Shown here in pieces: positions 55,346 through 64,000 of a DNA stretch of 64,000 bases. The first letter of the stretch is position 1. Every line of letters starts with the position of its first letter. The notes beneath the pieces are model-generated. The model searched no databases. It worked only from the letters and a program-made list of their open reading frames with translations, and was not told the origin of the DNA. Source of the stretch: Usnea hakonensis (taxonomy: Eukaryota > Ascomycota > Lecanoromycetes > Lecanorales > Parmeliaceae); assembly GCA_013423325.1 (NCBI GenBank), contig BLJB01000203.1, positions 1 through 64,000 of the forward strand, in the 5' to 3' direction. The translations under genes were made by a program, and so were the position numbers.

Positions 55346-56155
55346 GATGTGCAATCTCGTCGATTGGCTATGTAAAAGTACTGTTATGGGAAGATCCGGC
55401 CTGCTTCTGGTACTCTTTGGAATTTTAACAGCTTCCTCTCCTTCCGAGTTCTCATCTGCGAAAGATGATACCCAGGATCGAGAATTGATACTTCTGGACG
55501 TCGAGCACATTCGGGCCATGTATGCCTCGCGTTTCTGAGCCACCAGACTTGCCGAAGAGCCAAATGACCGTTGTGTATTTGTCAGTAGATGCGGGCATGC
55601 GCAATGTGAAGGTCGCGCAGACGCCTTGATGTAGGGTCAATTTCTGTTCAACCACTGCTATGACCAGATCTCGTGCCTGAGTGTAGTGAAGTACAAAGAA
55701 ATGGGTTTGAATCCAAAATGGACATTAGTGTTCGGCAAGCGATAAGGTGAGCTCAAAAGGGAGCCCAACCCAAGAATGCGAACCGCTGGGGATTCGGTGT
55801 CGCAAGTACTCGAAACTATTGTGCTGGCCTCAGTAGGTCCTAGTTGAATCTTGGTTGATATGACCATGAGTTGGCAGTGGAAGGGGAGCTAAAAAAGAAT
55901 TAAAAAAGAATTAAAGAAAAAATTTAAGCAAATCGCTTGACCATGCCTTCTTGTTCATCACGCCCCATCAATGTCCCCTAGGCGGGAATAAAGAAGCGGG
56001 TTTACGAAGAGTAGAGATGAGGTTACGCTCGTGTAAGTGAGTACCTGCATTGATGATCAGGTCTCCAATCGCAAGATAAATTGTCTTATAGGCGGGCTCT
56101 CTCGGTGGTCTTAGCCATGTGAAGACATCATCTGGGTCGGGATCCTGCTCCCATC

Positions 56156-56281
56156 GTAGTCCCATCCCTTGAGGATAGCAGCAGGTACAACCACTTAGAA
56201 CCTGCCATGGTAAGGGCCGTAGTCCCATCCGTTACGGATAGCAACAGGTACGGCGACATAGTACCTGCCGTAGTGGGGGCC
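56156..56281. repeat. 63-bp tandem duplication
   Basis: Two adjoining 63-bp units, both beginning GTAGTCCCATCC and ending GGGCC, with about 70-75% identity by eye. On the minus strand they read as a 21-residue repeat, GPHYGRYY..NGWDY and GPYHGRF..KGWDY, the second carrying a stop. Confidence 0.7.
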
Positions 56282-58811
56282 CAATAAATGATTGATTTCT
56301 TACTTTAGGTAACAAAAAGTCTTAGTCCGGCGAATTCTTCACAGAAGAAGCGTGTCTGCTCTCTATCGCTGAATGCCCAGAGGCAGATTAGTATGCAATA
56401 CTCTTGATTAGGCAAGCAGCTGCAGAAAAGCTAAACACGATCACGTACCCAAAAGCGTACACTTTCTTAGACGTGCGGGGAATTATGGACCCTTGGATGA
56501 GGTTGATGACCTCATTCATATCTCTCCCATGTCCAATGTCGTAAGTCTGGGAGAGCACAAGATCTTGTAGATCATTCAACCGCGTAAATTGTGACGCCAT
56601 GGGGCGTTTAATGGTGAAGGATTCAGGACGATGATGTTTCAATTGTCTTTTCCTAGTGCTAGAGCCCTTGTCTAGGTTTAACATTCTAGTTGTGGTTCGA
56701 AGTATGTCGCTCCATCATACCCCTTTACTTTGGCGGTCCGGCCTTTCGAATATATGAACGCAGCCATCTGCGCGCCCTCTTGCATCCTGACGTCCTTTTT
56801 CCGAGCTCGAAGCTCTCTCTTCACTTCCGTGAAAGACTCGATCTCTTTTCTGTCCACGTCCATGAAATCCCGTTAATTTGCGCCTCATACAGAGCCCTTC
56901 CGCTTGTTGGATGGCTTTTTGCGCTGCCAGAACCGGTGCGCCCGGAGAGCCAAGCGAAAGAACCCGTATCGATCATTAAGAATAATGGCGCCGGTGCCTT
57001 TGGTACTAGTGACGATTAGAGAGACGATATTGTCGTCATACTTGTCGCTAGTTTTGGAGTGATAGTCTTAGCTATATATTTTATATAGGCAGCGGCAGTA
57101 CTCTTATCCCAATCCAGCAATGACATACTGTGGTGGCCTTGAGAAGATCGGATCGGTAAGAGGAATGGAGATGAGATCGGTAAGACGAGTTATTGGCTTG
57201 AAGAGGTAGGACCGGCCAAAGGAGCGAATAAGTGAACGGTCAAGGAATGAATGGATAGACTTCGGAATGGCGGGGTAAACAGTGAATGAGTGAATGAGAA
57301 TGAGGGGAACTTCGCCAATAAAGGAGGTCTTCAACAGTGTAATTACCCTAAGGACGGTGAATCTTCCAGGGCAAACACGGCTCGCACCACGGTCGCCAGG
57401 ACTACGTGTAAGAGAAACCAAAAACAAGAGAGGAGAATCGTCAGGACCATAGACTGGCTTGGCTTCGAACCACATTGCCTGCCGAATGGCTTGCTGAGGC
57501 GCGATAATAGTTGCGCCAGGGTTGCCGAATGGGGATATGCGAAAATGCTCTGTCGTCAAAAGTATTGGCAACATAGTATCCGTAGATCGACACTACCTCA
57601 CTTAAGATGCCGACCCGCAGTGCGCGACCGATCGCCGGCGCTCACATACCAAAGTTGTGCACGATTAAGTGCGCCCTCCAGCATTTTCGCTAGAGTATGA
57701 GTCCTGTCGACCCAACGGCGTAAACTGGGGCCGGTGCTTGTGTGTATAGTGATGTCTTTGGGAACTTTCCCGAGCTGGCCTGTCTCAAGCGGATAGCATT
57801 CGCGGGGTTCTGCACATTTACAGTCTGTCCGCATCGAGGTTCTAAGGACTTAGTAAAGGTCCTGAATGCCCTTTGCCTATAGCACTCTCATGGACTTCTC
57901 GATATGGCGTTGTGGGGTCTGAGAGTCCCACGACCTTTAAAAAAGATGGGGATGGGGGCTGGGAACCCGGGACCTACTTGCTGTGTAGAGATTTGCGGCG
58001 GTGGCTTCAAATTTGATACCTGTGTAGGTGCTGATAATGATGATGCTGACGGACGATGCTTGGAGTCCTGGATAACGGTCTCGCAACCTAGGACGCGGGC
58101 TGAAGTTCATGAGCCCTTTTGAAGAGTGCGGCAGTAATCCGGTTGTCTATTAATATATGCGATACTTCAGTGCCAAGCATCACTCAGCAAGAATGATTTA
58201 TACCTGTGAGTGAAAATATGAAAGGGCAATCAATATATGAGCGAGATTTTCCGTGGTGAATGAATGTTCGATGACAAACTCATTTCACTTTTGCAGTGAA
58301 TCAAGAGAAATAAGAGTCCTGAAAGATCATTCAATTACTTGATTGGTACTTGATCAGATACCCAGACCTTTCATCTTCAAATTTGTTTTCGCAAGGAGAC
58401 GATCGCAATGCAAGATCTTAAGTCTTTCAATTTTTTGAGTCAAGAGAGAAAGAGGTCATCTCACAGTGATATAGGATGACAACAGTGGTTGTCTAAGAAG
58501 GGCGAACAAATGCAATGTATCGAGGAGTAAGTGCAGATGCAAAATGAAGAAGGCAAGAAGCTGCAGTACTAGTTATGGGTATCTTCCCTCCCGTCCAATC
58601 CATTTGTCCCTTTTGTACTCATTCGCATGCCTGAGAACCATGATAATCCTATGCTCAGAAAGTCCAGGTCCTCGTCTCGTCGGAAGCTCGGTCTTATGTT
58701 TACTCCTTGAACGCCAAACGATCAACCCACGCATAAGTTCACGATAGTAAAGAATACTATTCAGACTTTCCACAAGCAATCCTGACCGCAGAGCGACACT
58801 AGGGTTGACAT

Positions 58812-60684
58812 TCAAGACAGCAGGCCACCAACATCTTGCAAACCCTCTGGTCTGCCCCGTTTTTGAGGAGGTGCGGAATGTGTTGGCGATGTGTTAGGCG
58901 GCGTAGACTGAAGTGCTTCTATCAGTCCGGAATACTGAGTGCTATTAGTCGGGCTTAAAGCGTTTGCTTGTGGCGAGGGTGATAGTAAGCCGCCGATATC
59001 TTGTAGTCCGGGGGACTCGGCGCGGCGCCGACCTGGAGGCGCGGATGGTCGATGTGAGGAGTTGGGAGGCGTGGACTGTAAGGCCTCAATCAGGTCAGAG
59101 TTCTGAGAATTCAGCGGCGGGTGAAGTTTGGTGGTCCGTGGTGAAGATGGCGAGTAATCCATCAGTCCACCAATGTCTTGGAGGAGAGCATGGCTACCTC
59201 TTCTTGACCCAACTATATGAGGAGACAAGCCCGGGGATTCCAAGGTATTCGGCTGTTGCTGGTACACCGCCGATGATCGTGGAGGACGGACTGAGGTTGA
59301 CTCGTTCTCGCCAAGCAGGCATCCAACGTCAAAGAATGACACGCGGCGGGGCGAAGTTGATACCTCACTTTGGCCGGGCTGCGATCTGTGGACCGGTCCC
59401 GGTGATTCAATGTCGCTATTATCTCCTTCACCAGACGCACGATTTGGAAAAGTCCAACTCTTGTCCACGACATCTGATATGTTCATATCCGATGTGTTCA
59501 TATCTGATGTCGAGTGGAATGGCGCGGCTACAGGTGCTGGTCTTGGAATATTCGTTGCCTTTTCGGTCAGCTCAGGATCTAATCTCAAGCCTAGATCGCC
59601 AACGAGATCGGCATCACTGCCCCAGTTCCTAGCCGTGATAACACGATGCGGAGCAGTCGTGGAGCGGTCCAAGCTGCTATGGCCTCCAGTGCTGCCAAAT
59701 CGAAAGCGTTGCTTCTTGGCCCCCCGGTCACGGATAAAGGAACCCAAGACAAGCGCATTGGAGACTGCTGCAGCGGCAAGTATATCGAGAGAGGCCAGAA
59801 GTGAGCGAAACTGTTGATCGTAGTGACGATCTATCACACTGATAACACGATAGAGGGTGATGCCGACCAGTATGAGAGAGAGCGCGAATAGAAGGACAAG
59901 CGAGATCTTCCTGTTGCGGGTATCAGCACAGATCTTTTCCATGTCTGATGCCCATAAGCGCTTACCGCTTCGTGTTCATGGCAGATCTCAGTACAATAGG
60001 TATTGGGAAGCCAACAATCAAGAGGTCTGTAATTACATCGCTCGTGCCCATAGTAATAAGCTGAATATTGCCTTCCCTGCATTTCGCTCCTGGATCTGGA
60101 ACTATTTGCCAGTAATGGCTGAAAGGCTGACATTCTGAGAGAGTTGAGACGACGACGGCGACAAAAGTAATGGCTAGGAACCATCGAATGCATTGTAGAC
60201 AGAACTCATATGAATCTTTCCACACATGACTTGTAAGGCGCTTGAGGAATTCAGAAATGGTGAATTTGGCGATCCACAAGCTTCATGACTTCAGCATCAG
60301 CACCGTCCTCCTTGATGGTTCTGAAATGGAAACTCACAACATGGCGTACGAGATCCTCGAAACTAGGACGAGTTTACTCCCAATCTCACGATAATGGATA
60401 TCTCGTGCAGTCAGGCCCTCAATTGTGGTGTTATTCGTCCCCCACAATAGTACCAAGTGAACAAAGCCCATCCTTGCCACAAGTGGTAGCAAGCTCAAGG
60501 CCATGATCTTATCTTCTCTAAAGAGTCTTTCGGTACGTACAAATCGTCCAGCTATCCTTACGAGTATGATAGCAACTGCGAAACCTGTACACCACCACGA
60601 GACGAGAATTGTGGGATTGTTTTGCTTGCCATCCCGAGGTGGGGGTGGGCTTGAGTAGAATTCGCGATGTAAAAGCATCGCCAC
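58812..60684 (-). CDS. PTH11-like integral membrane protein with repeated tail motif
   Basis: Three exons, 60684-60338, 60280-59966 and 59910-58812; 586 residues. The N-terminal ~300 residues carry about seven hydrophobic helices: ILVSWWCTGFAVAIILVRI, LLPLVARMGFVHLVLLWG, FLAITFVAVVVSTLSECQPF, LLIVGFPIPIVL, LVLLFALSLILVGITLYRV. CQPFSHYWQIVPDPGAKC and the fungal rhodopsin-like/SAT5-like layout place it in the PTH11-related receptor group. A ~280-residue Ser/Pro-rich cytosolic tail follows, containing four D(I/V)G(G/C)L(L/M) motifs (FFDVGCLLG, LLQDIGGLMD, GLQDIGGLLS, GLQDVGGLLS) and two near-identical IEALQSTPPN segments. Members sense host or surface cues, or function at membranes; the ligand is unknown. 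The repeated motif suggests an adaptor-binding tail. Confidence 0.82.
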
Positions 60685-62272
60685 GAGCTGATCCCGCCCA
60701 CCAACCTCCGAAGAGGGGTGAGCGTAGAGACGGGATTTTATATTAATTTATAAAAACATTTGAACATGGCATCATCCACGTGCACTGTGAATAAAGTATC
60801 ACGTGGACGTGGGATTGACAGAAGCTTGGACCAGGCGTCTCTTAATTATCTCCGATCAGCCGAGGTTAATTTGTCCCGCAAGACCGTCTGTGAAGCTGGG
60901 GGGTGTGCGCTCACATAAAAGGTATCGAAACAAGGACAGGTATTTATTTGTATTGCGAAAAAATGATAACGATAGATAATGAAGAAGAGAAAGGGAAAGA
61001 GGAAGAAGAAAATTAAATGAAGAAGGTGAAGGTGAAGGTGAAGGATTATCGGTGAGGTGAGGAAAAGGAAAAGGGAAAGGAAAAGGAAAAGGAAAAGTGA
61101 AGGTGAAGGTGAAAGCGAAAGTGGGAAGAGTGAAGGTACGAGTACTCATACTACGTATGATAGCGAATGGGATGTGAAGATATGCCGATTCGCTTCCAAC
61201 ATCCTGTTAAAGCATTTCGACTCGTGGGCGTAAACTCCCGGTGTGGGATTGGGCTCTTTCGCCTCCGGGCTGGGCTCAGCGACAACATACAAACCAACCA
61301 ACTGAGGTTGCTAGAGCCGATTATTGGATTTAGCGAGGGGGGCTAGATATGCCCCCGGAACTCCGTGGGCGTGATAAGGAAATACCTTAAGTACCGACAT
61401 TCATTGGTTACTTTAATCACTGATTAGCTTGGCTTGGTGGGGGAGTTTTGGGGGCCAATGGAGCCCAGTACCCAATAGTACACTTTTCAGTGGCCCTTTG
61501 CTATTTAGCCATATCAATATCAATCTGCCATTCTCATTAAATCTTCAAATATATATTCGCTTTAAAGGGAAAAGGAGTGGAAAAGACACTCACCTAGTCA
61601 TTGCCAACATACCGATTCAATAGCCCATTTTCGCGGTTTGTAAGCTTGTCGCTCTACCAAGAATGTAATTACATCGCACCGAGTGCACTTTTCTGTATCT
61701 ATTGGCGGGCGAGAAGCCAGAGCTCCTCCTTCGTTCGGGCTAGATGTCTCGAGGAGCTCGTTCGAGCTACCCTCTAATTCCCTTGAGGGTCCAATTTCCT
61801 CTGAGGGTATTTTTACTGGTGGGGTGGTTTGTCGTATACAACCTCTAGCTAATCCTCAATCACGGCTTCTCTTGTGACCGCCGGTAAGCGGGCTAATTCA
61901 AGGACGCTATACTTCTTGTCCTTGTTGTTGAGTTGAGCAGGTTCTGTACATGACAATGGGCATTAAGCCTCTGTGCTTTCTGGCCTGAATGCTCTGACTC
62001 CCACTATTTCCATAGTAGGTATCATATAGTTGTTAGACAGCTTGGTGAACTGAACACAATACCTATATGCACTGTCTATCTTGTCTTGTCGTGTCTTTCT
62101 TATTATTGAACATATGACTTGTCGCCAGCTTTAGTCAATGATGATCGCTTACTTTTCGACAAAGCAAGGCAATTCCTTCCATCGTAGGTAAGCATTGTAC
62201 ATTAGCTTCCAATGCAGTCTATAGATAGCAGTACCTAGATCTGTGTCAATTGCCCATCTCTAAGACAGCGTT
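60685..62272. other. Intergenic 1.6 kb between two minus-strand genes
   Basis: No gene. It holds a purine-rich low-complexity block at 60975-61135 and only short unsupported frames elsewhere. Confidence 0.4.
60975..61135 (+). repeat. Purine-rich hexamer microsatellite (GGTGAA / GGAAAA)
   Basis: Almost pure G/A on the + strand: AAGAAGAGAAAGGGAAAGAGG, then (GGTGAA) about 3, then (GGAAAA) about 4 and again GGTGAA units. It could form triplex or R-loop structures. Confidence 0.75.
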
Positions 62273-63946
62273 TCAATCATCTAATAGCCCCACGGTCCAC
62301 TCTGGAATTCGCTCGACACCTTCACCCCGGATAGCACTGACAGGAATCGCAGCCAATCTGCCCTTCCATGCGTTTTTCATTTTGCTTGGGTGATCAACTA
62401 TACCATCCTCTAGAGCAGTGAGGTAAGCTTGCAATTTCGCGAAGTTTCCTTCAGTGCCTTCGACATCTGCTTTGGTTGCTACCACAAACCAAGGTTTCGT
62501 TGATATTGGTGCCATTGGCAGAGCTTTTAGCGGTCTTGACCCAGAGGGTTCGATGATTATGTTCTCGTCATTTCGTGCTACTGCACCATCACGGTCGGAT
62601 GCAGAGGAGATAGAGTTGCCGAAAGCTTTCCACTCGACAATCCTGGATTCTGTTTGGGCGTTGGTCTCCATACCTTTTAGATTCTCAAATTCGCCAAGCT
62701 CCTTCCAGAGACTATTCAATGTCCCGACAACATCACCAGCGCTGAGGTCAATCACGAATGCGAGAACCTGAGCTCTTTCGACATGGCGAAGGAAGCCAAG
62801 GCCTAAGCCCTTATCTAAATGAGCATCTGGTATCAGTCCCGGAATATCAGCAACAGATATTTGAGTCCTCGGTTCTCCATCAGCTCTGTTGACCTGTAAT
62901 TGAGGTCTTCCGCGACTATTATCCAAGACCATGGTCCCAATATTAGGTTGAAGGGTCGTGAAAGCCCATTCTCCAACCCTCGCCCTGCTGCGGCTTAGAG
63001 CTCGAAGCAGTGTACTTTTCCCAGCGTTTGGCATTCCCACGAAGCCGACGTCTGCGAGGAGCTTGAGCTCCAGCTCTAACGTTACAGACACGCCCGCTTC
63101 GCCCCTCGTTGCGAATTTAGGTCGTCGATTCGAGCTTGTTACAAAGTGGGGATTGCCCAACCCTCCCACAGCCCCAGCAGCGAGAAGCATCGGCTTTTCC
63201 ATTGGCTCAGATAGGTCCAGCGCTATAGGTGGTTCAGGCTGGGCCATCATCAAGCTTGACTTCCTCCGTCGTGGAAGAGGAGGGAATTCCGCTGTTGCGT
63301 ACTCGGACGGCGTGGCGGATGGGTAGAGTACCCATTTGTCCCTCCTCCAAGTCCCCCTTGTCTCTCCATCTACATTTTCTTGACTATCTTCTGCCAGGCT
63401 TCTAGCCTCCTCCTCTTCAGTGACAGGATCATGCCTGCTCACCTCCCTGACGACGGTCCCTACTGGTACCTGCACCAACACATCGTTTCCTCTTGTACCC
63501 CCTTTACTTTTCCCTTGGCCATTGTTCCCTCGTCCTGCTCGTACTAGACCACGTCGAGCAAGCTTGTGTAGACTAGTTTCTCCACGCACGGCTTGGATGT
63601 AGATGCTGCCTCCACTACCACCATCGCCGCCATTCGCAGGCCCAGCCTCGATAAACTTCTCCCGGAGGAAGGATATACAGCCGTGTCCACCAGATCCGGC
63701 AGCAAGCGTTACGGTAGCCTTGTCGGCGAATATTGTGCGACCATAGTCTGTTGGTGGAGGGTTGAGGTGTGAGTAAGGTGAGGGTGTCTCTGTTTGCGGC
63801 TGCTCTAGAAACCCTGACTCTGTAGACTGGCGTCGTCTGGCCTGGATGCGTGGAGGAAGCAACCTTGAAGGTCTGCTAAAGCGGAGAGGTCTTGATTCTA
63901 AGCACGGGTATAGGAATGGAAGAAGGGGGCCTTGGAGACGAGCCAT
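62273..63946 (-). CDS. MTG2: Mitochondrial ribosome-assembly GTPase, Obg/Mtg2 type
   Basis: Intronless, 557 residues. Residues 1-45 are rich in Arg, Leu, Pro and Ser without acidic residues, a likely mitochondrial presequence. The Obg fold is visible from ~72: FADKATVTLAAGSGGHGCIS, GPANGGDGGSGGSIY and RGNNGQGKSKGGTRG glycine-rich loops, with LLAAGAVGGLGN closing it. The G domain has G1 GMPNAGKST (304-312), the switch region TTLQPNIGTM, G3 DIPGLI (367-372), and G4 near TKAD in VVATKADVEG, followed by VSAIRGEGV. Two insertions (about 175-235, and 430-470) lengthen it relative to bacterial ObgE. Family members assist large-subunit assembly of mitochondrial ribosomes. The frame ends LLDD before TGA. 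The start is the ATG of MARLQGPLL. Confidence 0.93.
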   Translation of the reverse strand: MARLQGPLLPFLYPCLESRPLRFSRPSRLLPPRIQARRRQSTESGFLEQPQTETPSPYSHLNPPPTDYGRTIFADKATVTLAAGSGGHGCISFLREKFIEAGPANGGDGGSGGSIYIQAVRGETSLHKLARRGLVRAGRGNNGQGKSKGGTRGNDVLVQVPVGTVVREVSRHDPVTEEEEARSLAEDSQENVDGETRGTWRRDKWVLYPSATPSEYATAEFPPLPRRRKSSLMMAQPEPPIALDLSEPMEKPMLLAAGAVGGLGNPHFVTSSNRRPKFATRGEAGVSVTLELELKLLADVGFVGMPNAGKSTLLRALSRSRARVGEWAFTTLQPNIGTMVLDNSRGRPQLQVNRADGEPRTQISVADIPGLIPDAHLDKGLGLGFLRHVERAQVLAFVIDLSAGDVVGTLNSLWKELGEFENLKGMETNAQTESRIVEWKAFGNSISSASDRDGAVARNDENIIIEPSGSRPLKALPMAPISTKPWFVVATKADVEGTEGNFAKLQAYLTALEDGIVDHPSKMKNAWKGRLAAIPVSAIRGEGVERIPEWTVGLLDD

Positions 63947-64000
63947 TAGAGAAGACTTTCAATTGACCTCTAAATCAATGTTATATTAGTATAGATTTCA

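Larger units (their letters stand above)
54711..58811. other. Gene-poor 4.1 kb stretch
   Basis: No confident gene. It contains GAT microsatellites (55297-55345), A-rich tracts (55890-55930), a 63-bp tandem duplication (56156-56281) and minus-strand frames at 56388-56863 that could be remains of a lost gene. Confidence 0.45.

Noticed and set aside
57925..57985. tRNA-like GGGAACCCGGGACC stretch
   Set aside because: No cloverleaf with an anticodon arm and acceptor stem could be built by eye.
1..64000. CRISPR array, bacterial operons, rRNA, intact retrotransposon
   Set aside because: Eukaryotic gene structure throughout; no regularly spaced repeats with unique spacers, no reverse transcriptase, integrase or transposase motifs seen in any frame.

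Overview
This is nuclear DNA of a filamentous ascomycete (Pezizomycotina). The evidence is many short GT-AG introns of about 40-90 bp, Zn2Cys6 and fungal-specific transcription-factor domains, a PTH11-like receptor, a CYSTM protein, a STAND/NACHT protein with a DUF7708-like N-terminus, and fungal housekeeping genes (BFR1, TRM4, RPB5, MTG2). The order is not settled; the gene content would suit Leotiomycetes, but that is a guess. I inferred exon structures by hand from splice sites and reading frame, and gave exact boundaries only where the frame closes.

Layout. 0.7-5 kb: two adjacent small CX2C-X11-CX2C zinc-ribbon genes, an unknown 392-residue protein, and a decayed second copy of its gene. 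5-10 kb: a one-pass membrane protein, a CYSTM protein and BFR1. 10-16.3 kb: a Zn2Cys6 regulator and a six-exon MFS transporter. 16.3-21.8 kb is gene-poor. 21.8-35 kb: TRM4, a class II aldolase/adducin protein, a monocarboxylate-type MFS carrier, a BCS1-like AAA ATPase divergent from RPB5, and a 4CL-like acyl-CoA ligase ending in AKL.

35-55 kb looks accessory. It holds a large NACHT STAND gene interrupted by one in-frame TAG, a P450, a short-chain dehydrogenase bracketed by inverted decayed 16-bp satellite arrays, an LPGEIRNxIY-type protein, a secreted Cys-containing protein, a 3-hydroxyacyl-CoA dehydrogenase-like protein and an eight-exon berberine-bridge-like FAD oxidase with repeated palindromes upstream. 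54.7-58.8 kb is another gene-poor stretch. 58.8-64 kb: a PTH11-like membrane protein with a repeated DVGGLL-type motif in its tail, and MTG2.

The observations I would follow first are: (i) a sharp switch from C-rich to G-rich coding strand inside several unrelated genes; (ii) the dispersed 16-bp decayed minisatellite; (iii) the nonsense codon in an otherwise open STAND gene; (iv) the repeated tail motif of the PTH11-like protein. No CRISPR array, rRNA, confident tRNA or intact transposon was seen. There is a two-base assembly gap in a C homopolymer at RPB5.
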